Origin: Cyanobacteria bacterium MAG CAR3_bin_5
GTDB taxonomy: Bacteria; Cyanobacteriota; Cyanobacteriia; PCC-6307; Cyanobiaceae
Direction: 5' to 3'
NCBI GenBank assembly: GCA_026709085.1
Contig: JAPOTR010000017.1
Location: 1-42,490 of the forward strand
Length of the DNA stretch: 42,490 nucleotides
Shown here in pieces: positions 8,766-18,036 of this stretch. Numbering within the stretch: position 1 is the first letter of the stretch; the number at the start of each line of letters is the position of its first letter. Both the position numbers and the translations under genes were made by a program. The notes below the pieces were generated by a model. That model did not search any database. It was not told the DNA's origin and saw only the letters and a list, made by a program, of their open reading frames with translations.

Positions 8766-9330
8766 CCTTGCCCAAAGGGTCTGCCACCATGGAGCATGGC
8801 TGCCGTTTGTGGGAATTGGCCATGGCTGGCGAGCGCACGTTCATTGCCATCAAGCCTGATGGGGTGCAACGGGGATTGGTGTCGGACATCCTGGGCCGCT
8901 TTGAGCGCAAGGGTTTCAAGCTGGTGGGTCTCAAGCTGTTGACCCCCGGCCGGGCGCTGGCTGAGCAACACTACGGAGTTCACCGGGAGCGGCCCTTCTT
9001 CGCGGGGCTGGTGGCGTTCATTACCTCCGGCCCGGTGGTGGCCATGGTGTGGGAGGGGGAAGGGGTCATTGCCAGCGCCCGGGTCCTCATAGGCGCCACC
9101 AAGCCATTGGAGGCGGCCCCCGGCGCCATCCGTGGCGACCTGGCGGTGGATATTGGCCGTAACGTGGTCCACGGCTCCGACGGCCCGGATACCGCCCGGC
9201 TTGAAATCGGCCTCTGGTTCCAACCGGAGGAACTCAGCAGTTGGGAACCGGCGGATCAAGCCTGGCGCATTGAGGCTTGAGCGGGTGGTGAAGAAAAGCG
9301 GTTCCAGCGGAAGGCATGGAGGAAGGGGGC
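8766..9330. repeat. Right copy of the 565-bp perfect direct repeat
   Basis: Identical to 3751-4315 at an offset of 5,015 bp. The right end lies inside thiO, 75 bases into the 3' end of that gene, so this copy retains the intact convergent ndk/thiO junction. Its left boundary abuts island DNA, so sequence upstream of ndk here is foreign beyond 8766. Confidence 0.93.
8822..9280 (+). CDS. ndk: Nucleoside diphosphate kinase (right copy)
   Basis: The coding sequence is identical to the copy at 3807-4265: 152 residues, catalytic H117 in [12 protein letters not shown]. Only the DNA beyond 56 bp upstream differs, because this copy is preceded by island sequence. If the native promoter lies more than 56 bp upstream, only the left copy is expressed as before, and this copy would depend on an island promoter. 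The last bases overlap the 3' end of thiO (convergent, 25 bp). Two identical copies suggest recent duplication or ongoing gene conversion. Confidence 0.93.
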   Translation: MAGERTFIAIKPDGVQRGLVSDILGRFERKGFKLVGLKLLTPGRALAEQHYGVHRERPFFAGLVAFITSGPVVAMVWEGEGVIASARVLIGATKPLEAAPGAIRGDLAVDIGRNVVHGSDGPDTARLEIGLWFQPEELSSWEPADQAWRIEA

Positions 9331-10440
9331 GGCCCAGGGGGCCAAGTGGCAACCGGCTGGGCCGGCCTCCAACACAACCCGTGTGAGTTCTGTGGTGACG
9401 GCAGCCAGCAGGATCCCGTTGCGGTGGTGGCCCGTGGCCATCACCAGTCCTTTCAGCGGACCCGGCCCCAACACGGGTTGTTGATCCCTCGTACACGGCC
9501 GGAACCCGTACCAACGTTCCATGGGCGGCCACTGGGCCGCCGCCGGCAACAACTGCCGCAGACCCTGTTCCAAACGGGTCTGCCCCATGGGGGTGAGGCC
9601 TGGGGTAAAGCCCACCTGCTCAGTGGTGGCCCCCACCACCACCAGGCCGTCCTGGCGAGGCACCAGGTAGGCGCCGGGACCAAAAATCACCCGCCGCAGG
9701 GCCTGGCGCGGCGCCTGCACGGAGAACATCTGCCCCTTGACGGGCGTCACCGGCACACAGGTAAGCAACTGCTGGCTCCAGGCGCCGCAACACAACACCG
9801 CCTGCCCACAGGGGAGCCGCCGTCTTTCCCCGTCACCGGTGCGCAGGGCAATGCCCACCAGGTGTTGCTGGCCGCCGCCATCTTCCTCCCAGCACAGCCG
9901 CTCCACCGTGACCCCCTCCTCAAAGCACACGCCGCGGCGGCGGCAGGCCCGCTCCAGGGCGGTCATCAGCTTGCGCCGACTGTCCAGTTGACCATCCTGG
10001 GGGAACAACAGCCCGCAGGTGAAGGCGGGGCTGATGCCCGGCGCCTCCGCCTCCAGTGCAGGCCGATCCAGGGGACGGCCCAGGGCTGCGGTGGGGAACG
10101 CCTGGCGTTGGGCCTGGCTGGCGAAGGGGGCCACCGTGCCACAGGGCAGCCAACCGCAGGGAAGGCCGCTGTCTTCCTCAATGGTGTCCACCCACGGGGG
10201 GATCATGGAGAGGCTGCGCTGGGCCAGCGCCAACAGGGGTCCGCTGAGGCCTTCGGCATGGGGCGCCGCCATGCCGGCGGCAGCAAAGCCCGCCGCCTCC
10301 CGCCGGTCACGACGCAGGAGATGCACCGACCACCCGTGACGGACCAGGCCGTGGGCCACCGCCAACCCCATCAGCCCACCCCCCAGAACCAACACCGGCT
10401 GTTGCCGGGGCACGGAGATGTTCGCGACCGGAGAACTCAC
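9256..10440 (-). CDS. thiO: Glycine oxidase ThiO (FAD-dependent)
   Basis: A 394-residue D-amino-acid-oxidase-fold flavoprotein. The dinucleotide-binding motif [16 protein letters not shown] is at about 18-33, followed by the ThiO-typical [11 protein letters not shown] near 54-64. The C-terminal [16 protein letters not shown] holds the second FAD contact. ThiO oxidises glycine to the imine used in building the thiazole of thiamine. The GTG start at 10440 overlaps the gcvH stop in the form GTGA, implying translational coupling with the glycine-cleavage H protein. Its last 25 codons are inside the duplicated segment that borders the island. Confidence 0.88.
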   Translation of the reverse strand: MSSPVANISVPRQQPVLVLGGGLMGLAVAHGLVRHGWSVHLLRRDRREAAGFAAAGMAAPHAEGLSGPLLALAQRSLSMIPPWVDTIEEDSGLPCGWLPCGTVAPFASQAQRQAFPTAALGRPLDRPALEAEAPGISPAFTCGLLFPQDGQLDSRRKLMTALERACRRRGVCFEEGVTVERLCWEEDGGGQQHLVGIALRTGDGERRRLPCGQAVLCCGAWSQQLLTCVPVTPVKGQMFSVQAPRQALRRVIFGPGAYLVPRQDGLVVVGATTEQVGFTPGLTPMGQTRLEQGLRQLLPAAAQWPPMERWYGFRPCTRDQQPVLGPGPLKGLVMATGHHRNGILLAAVTTELTRVVLEAGPAGCHLAPWAAPFLHAFRWNRFSSPPAQASMRQA

Positions 10441-10853
10441 CCCTGCCCCACCTGGGCGGCGTAGTCGGCGGCGGAGCGGAGCCCGTCGGTGGCGGCGTCA
10501 GGGGCAGGCTTGAGCTGGAGCAGCCAGCCGTCTCCGTAGGGGTCGTTTTGCAGGTCTTCCGGGCTGGCCAGCACGGCTTCATTGCGACGCAGCACGGTAC
10601 CGGCCATGGGGGCCACCAGTTCTTCCACGGCCTTCACGGACTCCACGGTGCCAAAACCGTCCCCGTGCTCCAGGCGGGCGCCCTCCTCCGGCAATTCCAC
10701 AAAAACAATGTCCCCCAACTCCTCCACCGCAAAGGCGCTGATGCCCACAGTGACGGTTCCGTCCCCGTTGCGGCGCACATACTCATGGCTATCGGCGTAG
10801 AGAAGCTCCGGGGGGAAATGCTGGGTCATGGGGAAGGGGGTGAGCAGAGCCAT
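10437..10853 (-). CDS. gcvH: Glycine cleavage system H protein
   Basis: A 138-residue lipoyl carrier of the glycine cleavage complex. The lipoylated lysine lies in FGTVESVKAVEEL, and DPYGDGWLLQL is the family's C-terminal signature. It shuttles the methylamine group between the P, T and L proteins, which is important in cyanobacterial photorespiration. The ATG at 10853 has AGGT about eight bases upstream; an internal ATG at 10829 would give the more usual start MTQHFPP but has no ribosome-binding site. Upstream is the COG4100 lyase, downstream the coupled thiO, so three glycine/sulfur-linked genes share a strand. gcvP and gcvT are not in the window. Confidence 0.94.
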   Translation of the reverse strand: MALLTPFPMTQHFPPELLYADSHEYVRRNGDGTVTVGISAFAVEELGDIVFVELPEEGARLEHGDGFGTVESVKAVEELVAPMAGTVLRRNEAVLASPEDLQNDPYGDGWLLQLKPAPDAATDGLRSAADYAAQVGQG

Positions 10854-10898
10854 TCTGACCTGCCGGGGGATCGGGTGACAGGCGCAGGCCAGCCTGGG

Positions 10899-12167
10899 TC
10901 AATCTCCATCGCACTGGGGCAGGACAGCCAGCGCCTCTTCCAGGGCCAAGCGCACATGGCTACGGTGGCAACCGCCCTGGACGTAGACCACGTAAGGGGC
11001 GGCCAGAGGGGCATCCGCGGAGAACTCGCTGGTGCTGCCCTCCACAAAGGTGCCCCCCGCCATCACCAACCGGCGCCGATAGCCCGCCATGGCCGCCGGT
11101 GTGGGCTCCAGATAGGCCCCCACGGGGGAGCGGCGCTGGAAGGCCCGACAGACCGCCAGGAGCCGTTGAGCCGACCCCAGCCGAACTGCCTGAATCACGT
11201 CGCTGCGGGCCGTGCCCGGCTGAGGGTGTACCCCGTAGCCCAGCTTCCGGAAGGTGGCGGCCACCAACTCGGCCCCGATCAGGGCCTCCGCCACCATCTG
11301 GGGCGCCAGAAACAACCCCTGCAACAGCAGGCGGTTGCTGTGGAAGCTGGCGCCGGCAGCCGAGCCCAACCCCGGGGCCGTAAGACGGCAACAGGCCTGC
11401 TCCACCAGATCCCGCCGCCCTGCCACGTACCCACCCGTGGGGGCGATGGTTCCACCAGGATTTTTCACGAGGGAGCCCGCCATCAGGTCCGCCCCCACGG
11501 CCGTGGGCTCATGCCGGTTCACAAACTCCCCGTAGCAGTTGTCCACAAAGCAGACGGTGTGGGGGCTGCGGCTGTGGGCCAAGGCGCAGAGTCGCTCCAA
11601 CCGGTCCAGGGACAGGCTGGGGCGCCATTGATAGCCACAACTGCGTTGCAGAAACAGGAGGCGTGGCCGGAGGCTGTCCAGGGCGTCCGCCAGGGCCTGC
11701 TCGTCCACGTGACCATCACGGGCGAGGGGAACCTCCCGGTAGGCAACGCCGAACTCCCGGAGGGATCCTTGCCCCTTGCCCCGCAGACCGATCACCTCCT
11801 CAAGGGTTTCATAGGGACGGCCAGCGGCGGCCAGCAGCGTGTCCCCCGGACGCAGGACCCCGAACAGGGCCGCGGCGATGGCATGGGTGCCGCTGACAAA
11901 CTGGAGCCGCACAGCGGCAGCCTCCGCCTGCAGCGCCCGGGCAAATACCCGGTCCACGGCTTCCCGCCCCGGATCCCCATGGGCCGACCCTGTGGGACTG
12001 GAAAAGTGGTGCGGCCCAATACGCTCCGCCGCCAAGGCATCGAGAAGGCGGCGCAGGTGATCCGTCACCGCAGCGCAGTGGCCATGGGCCACAGGCGCAG
12101 TGGCCGCTTCCACCTGGGCCAGGAACCGATCCCGCTCAACTGCCGAGGTGGGCAAAGCCTTCATCAA
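10899..12167 (-). CDS. PLP-dependent methionine gamma-lyase family protein (COG4100)
   Basis: A 422-residue fold-type I PLP enzyme of the 'aluminium resistance' / cystathionine beta-lyase-like family. VSGTHAIAAALFGVLRPGD near residue 90 is the PLP phosphate-binding region. FVDNCYGEF near 205 holds the PLP-ring aspartate, and the Schiff-base lysine is in GSLVKNPGGTIAPTGGY near 230. The in vivo substrate of this family is not firmly established; carbon-sulfur lyase activity is presumed. In my recollection picocyanobacteria often keep it beside glycine-cleavage genes, as here. It diverges from desC with only 50 bp between starts, so the promoters must be compact or overlapping. Confidence 0.87.
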   Translation of the reverse strand: MMKALPTSAVERDRFLAQVEAATAPVAHGHCAAVTDHLRRLLDALAAERIGPHHFSSPTGSAHGDPGREAVDRVFARALQAEAAAVRLQFVSGTHAIAAALFGVLRPGDTLLAAAGRPYETLEEVIGLRGKGQGSLREFGVAYREVPLARDGHVDEQALADALDSLRPRLLFLQRSCGYQWRPSLSLDRLERLCALAHSRSPHTVCFVDNCYGEFVNRHEPTAVGADLMAGSLVKNPGGTIAPTGGYVAGRRDLVEQACCRLTAPGLGSAAGASFHSNRLLLQGLFLAPQMVAEALIGAELVAATFRKLGYGVHPQPGTARSDVIQAVRLGSAQRLLAVCRAFQRRSPVGAYLEPTPAAMAGYRRRLVMAGGTFVEGSTSEFSADAPLAAPYVVYVQGGCHRSHVRLALEEALAVLPQCDGD

Positions 12168-12217
12168 ACATTGACCACAACCTGTCCCTATTGTTCACAT
12201 GGAACCATTAGAATTGT

Positions 12218-13252
12218 ATGAAACAGTGGTGGACCAGTCTTGCAATTCCACGCTGGCGCGTCCGCCTCAAGGCAGGAGAAGCAAATTTGGTCACGTCACC
12301 CGTCCAGCTTCCAACAGACATCCGGGACTCCGGCGCCGTTGCCGACAATCAAGTTGCCACCGACAAGATCTCGGCAGCACTGCAACGGCGCGTCAACGCT
12401 GAACGGGCGCCCCTGACCCAGCAGAGCCATCCCTGGTCCCCCGGCACCGTTGCGTTCATGCTGGCGGTCCATGTGGGTGGTGTGGCCGCCCTGCTGCCCC
12501 AGTTCCGAAGTTGGCAAGGGGTGGCCGCCCTGGCCGTTCTCTACTGGGTGACCGTCCTTGGCGTCACCCTGGGCCTCCATCGGCTGGTGGCCCATCGCAG
12601 CTTCAAGGCGCCCCGTTGGCTGGAGCGTCTGCTGGTGATCATGGGCAGTCTCAGTGCCCAGGGGGGTCCCATCGAATGGGTGGGCCTCCATCGCCACCAC
12701 CACAAATACTCCGACCAGTCCAATGACCACCATGACGCCGTGCGTGGTCTGTGGTGGAGTCACAGCGAATGGATGCTCCACAAAATCCCCGCCGTTGAAC
12801 ACCTGGAGCGGTTTGCGGGGGACTTGTTTGCCGATCCCCTCTATCGCTGGCTGGACCACTGGTTTCTGCTGCTCCAGCTTCCGGTGGGTGCGATGCTCTA
12901 CGGCATTGGCGAGGCGACCGGCGCCAGCGGTGGCGGATTGGGTCTCCTGCTCTGGGGCATTCCCCTGCGGCTGATGGTGGTTTACCACGTCACATGGCTG
13001 GTGAATTCCGCCACCCACGCCTTTGGCTACCGCAACTTCAAGACCCCTGACCTGTCCTACAACTGCTGGTGGGTGGCCCTGTTCACTTTCGGAGAGGGGT
13101 GGCACAACAACCACCACGCTTTTCCCCAGAGCGCCCGCCACGGCCTGCGCTGGTTTGAAGTGGACATCACTTGGCAGCACATTCGCCTGCTGCGGGCCCT
13201 GGGCTGGGCCAAACAGGTGCGCATGGCCAACCACAACCTCAACAACGGTTAG
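12218..13252 (+). CDS. desC: Acyl-lipid Delta9 fatty acid desaturase
   Basis: A 344-residue di-iron membrane desaturase. The three histidine boxes are HRLVAH (121-126), HRHHH (158-162) and HNNHH (296-300), the Delta9 acyl-CoA/acyl-lipid pattern. Hydrophobic spans flank them (about 78-118 and 212-262). It introduces the first double bond into membrane lipid acyl chains, using ferredoxin in cyanobacteria; a ferredoxin gene is at 20412. The N-terminal about 75 residues precede the first membrane span and look poorly conserved, so the true start might be later, though no better ATG or GTG with a ribosome site is apparent. The 3' end overlaps the convergent gene by 14 bp. Confidence 0.92.
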   Translation: MKQWWTSLAIPRWRVRLKAGEANLVTSPVQLPTDIRDSGAVADNQVATDKISAALQRRVNAERAPLTQQSHPWSPGTVAFMLAVHVGGVAALLPQFRSWQGVAALAVLYWVTVLGVTLGLHRLVAHRSFKAPRWLERLLVIMGSLSAQGGPIEWVGLHRHHHKYSDQSNDHHDAVRGLWWSHSEWMLHKIPAVEHLERFAGDLFADPLYRWLDHWFLLLQLPVGAMLYGIGEATGASGGGLGLLLWGIPLRLMVVYHVTWLVNSATHAFGYRNFKTPDLSYNCWWVALFTFGEGWHNNHHAFPQSARHGLRWFEVDITWQHIRLLRALGWAKQVRMANHNLNNG

Positions 13253-14003
13253 CGCCGCCTGCCTCAGCAGCGTCAGGGCTGCAGCCTGATTGGCGAAGCT
13301 GACTGAGAAACTGATCAATGGCGCCTGGCGCCTTGGCCCATGGGGCTGCCCCCTCCGCCATGGTGCAGGCCGTGCGATGCAGATCATCCAGTTCCGCCTC
13401 CAACTCGGGGGCGGTGTAGTCCATCTGCCCCGACAGCACGGCTTCAAACTGTTGACGGCGCCGGGGTCGAGCCACGGGATAGGCGGCCAGGACCCGGGCT
13501 TTACACTGGCGCCAGGGTTGACCTCCGGTGAGCCAATCTCCCAGGGCGCCACAGAGGGCAGAAGCTTCCTGCTCCCCAATGCGCAGATCAAAGGCCTGGG
13601 GAAGGGTGACCAGCCCCGTGAAGATCTCCAGCAACTCTCCAGGACCCAGGGGCTGGCCCGCCGCCCCGTCCAGCAGGGCCACAGGGGGGTAGCGTTGCAG
13701 CAACTCCGCCTCGGGGCAGTTGGCCGGGGGCAGATCACGCAATTGCCGGCTCGGGGACCAGGGCCAGAGCCAGCGGTTCACACCGCCAATGACGAGGAAA
13801 ACCTCCGGGCCGGGATTGGCCAGCTTGTGGTTTTTCAGCATGGAAATCTGGGAGGCGTGAACCCGGCCCAACTGCATGTGTTGCCCAAGCCGGGGAACCA
13901 TGGTGTGGGGCCAGCCGTTGCGCTGGTGCCATGTGCGCAGGAGATGGGCAAAGGCGTTACGGCCCGAGTCCAGTTGTTGCTGCAAACGGGAGGGCGGCGC
14001 CAC
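13239..14003 (-). CDS. Conserved hypothetical cyanobacterial protein, HTH-like N-terminus
   Basis: A 254-residue protein that I do not recognise as a named family. The N-terminus (about 15-75) reads LLRTWHQRNGWPHTMVPRLG then LGRVHASQISMLKNHKL then GPEVFLVIGGVNRWLW, a helix-turn-helix-like spacing in which VHASQISMLKNHKL could be the recognition helix. Two patches rich in alanine, arginine and tryptophan follow, with no membrane spans or signal. Codon usage and GC match the neighbours, and the frame is cleanly open, which argues for a real core gene. It is convergent with desC (14-bp overlap). DNA binding is only a suggestion. Confidence 0.68.
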   Translation of the reverse strand: MAPPSRLQQQLDSGRNAFAHLLRTWHQRNGWPHTMVPRLGQHMQLGRVHASQISMLKNHKLANPGPEVFLVIGGVNRWLWPWSPSRQLRDLPPANCPEAELLQRYPPVALLDGAAGQPLGPGELLEIFTGLVTLPQAFDLRIGEQEASALCGALGDWLTGGQPWRQCKARVLAAYPVARPRRRQQFEAVLSGQMDYTAPELEAELDDLHRTACTMAEGAAPWAKAPGAIDQFLSQLRQSGCSPDAAEAGGANRC

Positions 14004-14063
14004 GGTGAATCCGAATCCTGATTCTCATGTCAACCATCCTATTCATGTCCTGAGTCCCTGAGC

Positions 14064-14255
14064 CTAGACATCTCGCCGTGGGGTCAGCAAACCCACCAAC
14101 AGCCCTGCCGCCAGCAGCAGCACCCCCAGGCCAATGGCCAGGCCGCGGCTCCCGGCGCCGCCTTCATGGACCCAGAAGAGCCCCGTTGCCACAAAGAGCC
14201 CCCCCAGGACCACCGCCGGAACCATCACCAGGCCACGGGCGACTTGATTGCTCAT
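14064..14255 (-). CDS. Small two-span membrane protein
   Basis: A 63-residue protein starting MSNQVARGLVMVPAVVLGG. Two hydrophobic segments (about 8-28 and 38-57) are separated by a short HEGGAGSRG loop, and the tail TPRRDV is basic. I recognise no family. There is no convincing Shine-Dalgarno sequence before the ATG. The topology pattern and the space it fills between two other features make it plausible as a real small membrane protein. Confidence 0.5.
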   Translation of the reverse strand: MSNQVARGLVMVPAVVLGGLFVATGLFWVHEGGAGSRGLAIGLGVLLLAAGLLVGLLTPRRDV

Positions 14256-14294
14256 GGTCGCGTTATTAGAATCAGGACTTATAACTAGAAGATG

Positions 14295-14555
14295 ACGGCG
14301 GCGGGGCGGAGGACGGCGTGTACAGCCTCTTTACTGTATGAGACTCTCTTGCCACTGGCAGATCCCTCAGCAGGAGATCAGCGCCAAAGAAGTACCTGCA
14401 TTGTCCTGCCTCAGGTGAAGGCGCACTGGCCGCCCGCGCCAGTCACAGACCACGCGCAGCTTGCTGGTCAGGTCCCTCAAGTGGGGGGCAGCACCCCCTT
14501 TTGAGGCTGCACGCCGGGCCATGCGCCTTGACGGAAGTGGCACGATCAGCAACAT
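14295..14555 (-). pseudogene. IS5-type transposase relic
   Basis: On the minus strand a frame reads LTSKLRVVCDWRGRPVRLHL, matching the IS5-type block (G)GRTTKLHVVCDAxGRPVRLHL. The match then continues in the next frame as GQCRYFFGADLLLRDLP, the expected following block (GQxSDYxGADLLL). A single-base deletion after the CACCTG codons explains the shift. Neither the DDE catalytic residues as a set nor terminal repeats survive. This relic occupies most of the otherwise gene-free 14256-14617 stretch; the rest of that stretch shows nothing recognisable. Confidence 0.65.
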
Positions 14556-14617
14556 CGTCCATCCCTCCTCCTGAAGGTGGCGTGGGATCCTCTTGCTGCT
14601 GCGGGGGTCTCTCCAGC

Positions 14618-14833
14618 CTAGGGTTGATTCAGGGTTGAAGGCTGCACAGTGGCTTCATCGGAGGGGGTTGGTTGCTGGCTGCCCAGAAAGAGCCAGGCTC
14701 CTGCCGCGGCCACCAGCACCACCAGCACAATCAGCACCAGTTCCCCCACAGTCAAGCCCTGTTCCCGCAGGCAGGGAGTCCTCAGGGCGTGGGAAGAACG
14801 AAATCCGGAAGGAGCCAGTGGAGTGCGCGTCAT
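14618..14833 (-). CDS. Short type IV pilin-like protein
   Basis: A 71-residue protein if the ATG at 14833 is used. Its core reads REQG then LTVGELVLIVLVVLVAAAG. This is the prepilin pattern: a glycine before the cleavage point, a glutamate at position +5 of the mature protein, and a long hydrophobic helix. A polar acidic tail (GSQQPTPSDEATVQPS) follows. There is no globular pilin domain, so it would be a minimal pseudopilin or simply a single-span membrane protein. The frame remains open to 14920, but the upstream residues look non-conserved. There is no clear ribosome-binding site. Confidence 0.55.
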   Translation of the reverse strand: MTRTPLAPSGFRSSHALRTPCLREQGLTVGELVLIVLVVLVAAAGAWLFLGSQQPTPSDEATVQPSTLNQP

Positions 14834-15057
14834 GCCCGGTGCCGAGTGTATGGGGTCATGTGGTGAGGCTAGACCAATCCACCCTGATGAACCACCCCGG
14901 GACAAGATCCGCTCGTTCATAAAGGGCCATCTCCCTTGCCAAGATTCTGTAGCAACTGCTACTGTTTAATTCTCGTTGACCTGATGCTCAGGCGGAAGTA
15001 GGGTCCTTCGGCCCGAAGCAACGCACCACGTCCCACACAACCTGGAGGTGCAATCCC

Positions 15058-15177
15058 ATGTCCATCATCACCGTTCACTATCTGCAGCGGCTCCGGGAGG
15101 AGGCCGCCCGTCGCGCCAAGGAACTGGCCTACCGTCGCCGCGTTGACCTGCACGAACAGTCGGTTTCCCTCGGCTGA
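15058..15177 (+). CDS. 39-residue basic small protein
   Basis: A short frame beginning MSIITVHYLQRL and ending LHEQSVSLG. It is preceded by CTGGAGGTGC, an ideal Shine-Dalgarno sequence with GGAGG about nine bases before the ATG, which is unusual in this window where most genes lack one. The body (RLREEAARRAKELAYRRR) is predicted to form a strongly basic amphipathic helix. I recognise no family. A GC-rich terminator-like hairpin follows 42 bp downstream, so the gene looks like a self-contained transcription unit, and regulatory or membrane-associated roles are both possible. Confidence 0.6.
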   Translation: MSIITVHYLQRLREEAARRAKELAYRRRVDLHEQSVSLG

Positions 15178-15180
15178 CCC

Positions 15181-15220
15181 CCGTTGCCCGCCGTTGCCCG
15201 CCGTTGCCCGCCGTTGTCGC
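15181..15220 (+). repeat. 10-bp tandem repeat
   Basis: Three perfect copies of CCGTTGCCCG (15181-15210) are followed by a degenerate fourth (CCGTTGTCGC). The array starts four bases after the stop of the 39-residue gene and runs into the terminator hairpin. It is probably a slippage-generated spacer. Confidence 0.85.
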
Positions 15221-15244
15221 AAGCTCCCCCAGCGGGGAGCTTGC
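15219..15244. terminator. GC-rich hairpin between convergent genes
   Basis: GCAAGCTCCCC (15219-15229) pairs perfectly with GGGGAGCTTGC (15234-15244) around a four-base loop. There is no T-tract on either strand. The position between the plus-strand 39-residue gene and minus-strand thiC suggests a bidirectional terminator or RNA-stabilising hairpin. Confidence 0.6.
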
Positions 15245-15276
15245 GGGGATTCACGGATCAGCGGGCCGGGGGATCG

Positions 15277-16778
<1,502 letters not shown>

Positions 16779-16788
16779 TGCTCGAAAT

Positions 16789-17511
16789 CTAGGTCGAAAA
16801 TCCCGACTGTGGGCCACTGTCCAGTTTGAGTGCGGATTCCATGGTCGCGGCCACAACCCGATAGTCGGGATCTCGGCGCAATTCCAGGCGGCGGCGGCAG
16901 GCCGCTTCTCCGGGGAAATTCCCCAGGGTGCGGGCTGCCGTGCGGCGGATCACCCAAGGGTTGTCTTCATGGGTGGCGGCTAGCAGCAGGGTTTCCGCCT
17001 CCCCCTCAAGGGGGGAGCCCACCAGTACCCCCAGCAACTCCAACGCACTGCAGCGCACCGTATCGTCGTCCCCCTCAAGCCCCTGACGCACCACTTGCAA
17101 CTGCACGCCGGGATCTCCGCATTCGGACAATGCCGCAAGAATGCTGTGGCGCACCAGCCAATGGTCATCCTGGGCAAACAGTTGCAGCAGAAGGTTCGTG
17201 CAGCGCTCAAAGCCGAACCAGCTCAGGGCGCTGGCAGCCTCTGCCCGCACGTTGGGATCCTTGTCCTGCCGCGCCCGCTCCAGAAGGGCGTCAAAACCGG
17301 CCTCCGTGCGCTTCTGCCCCAGTCCCATGCAGGCGAAGGAGCGAATGATGAACGTGTCGCTCCCCAGCGCCGTCAGCAGGATGGGCTCTGCATCGGCGGT
17401 GCTGTGGCGCCGCAGCGCCACCAGCGCTTGCAACCGCTGGCTGTGGTCATGGCCGGCGAGGGCGGCGCGAATGGCGGAAAGATCCACGGCGACAGGGGCA
17501 GGGATCTCCAT
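16789..17511 (-). CDS. HEAT-repeat protein (PBS lyase HEAT-like)
   Basis: A 240-residue protein built of about six HEAT/PBS-lyase-like helical pairs. Repeat units with the A-x-x-A-L-x-x-x-G pattern include VRAEAASALSWFG, VRHSILAALSECG and VIRRTAARTLGNFP. Family members in cyanobacteria act as phycobilin lyases or as scaffolds in photosystem assembly; nothing in the sequence decides between these. A GTG at 17529 would add six residues. It is unrelated in position to the second HEAT protein at 35826, and it sits upstream of the thiC riboswitch on the same strand. Confidence 0.8.
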   Translation of the reverse strand: MEIPAPVAVDLSAIRAALAGHDHSQRLQALVALRRHSTADAEPILLTALGSDTFIIRSFACMGLGQKRTEAGFDALLERARQDKDPNVRAEAASALSWFGFERCTNLLLQLFAQDDHWLVRHSILAALSECGDPGVQLQVVRQGLEGDDDTVRCSALELLGVLVGSPLEGEAETLLLAATHEDNPWVIRRTAARTLGNFPGEAACRRRLELRRDPDYRVVAATMESALKLDSGPQSGFST

Positions 17512-17589
17512 CTTCCTGCTGAACCGCACCTGTTGCGAGGCTCCGTTGCCTCAACATGTACCTATTCACCGCAATCGGCCCAGGCCCCA

Positions 17590-18036
17590 TTATGGGAACT
17601 GGCCCGTCAAGCCTGCAGTGGCCCCGGCGCCGGCCAACTGTTGCAGGGCCAGGGCCAACTGGGGACTGGCCTGGGCCGACCAGCCCCCTTCGCAGGCGCG
17701 GTCAGCTTCCGGTTCCAGGAGAAAGCGCAGGGACCAGGAGGCTGCCGTGCCACACAACTCCAGCCACAAACCACGGGATTCATGGTTGATGGTGATGGAT
17801 TCTTCCGCCATCAACTGCTCTGCCATGACGCTGTGCTGATGCACCAGCACCGCCACGCCATGGCAGAGGGCCTGAAGTTCGGCGGCCCGTAGCTCACACG
17901 CCCAGCCCTCGCCACCCACCAGGGCCGCAAAGGGCTTGGCAGGATTCACGGCCAGCCGCCAGCCATCCCCTTCCCGTTGGAGGGGCGAAAGATCAGGCCA
18001 GCAACTCCGGGGTGAGTCGTTCGTCGGAGAGTTCAA
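17590..18036 (-). CDS. DUF1818 family protein (start uncertain)
   Basis: About 148 residues. The conserved block [20 protein letters not shown] then [18 protein letters not shown] then [19 protein letters not shown] is the cyanobacterial DUF1818 family, function unknown. The gene follows rpoZ and overlaps its end. No ATG or GTG occurs in frame near the expected start just before REGDGW; the nearest usable codon is the TTG at 18036, inside rpoZ, which would add about 30 unconserved residues. A non-standard initiation codon or a sequence error is therefore possible. The C-terminal [18 protein letters not shown] looks unconserved. Confidence 0.75.
   Translation of the reverse strand: MNSPTNDSPRSCWPDLSPLQREGDGWRLAVNPAKPFAALVGGEGWACELRAAELQALCHGVAVLVHQHSVMAEQLMAEESITINHESRGLWLELCGTAASWSLRFLLEPEADRACEGGWSAQASPQLALALQQLAGAGATAGLTGQFP

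Noticed and set aside
10548..12221. A long open frame on the plus strand opposite the COG4100 lyase and gcvH
   Set aside because: It is histidine/glutamine/glycine-rich, has no family features and is the mirror of strongly supported minus-strand genes; high GC keeps antisense frames open.
12296..13738. A 480-codon minus-strand frame across desC and the hypothetical gene
   Set aside because: It crosses two real genes and has no recognisable domains.
15181..15220. A CRISPR array
   Set aside because: Contiguous 10-bp units without spacers are a simple tandem repeat.
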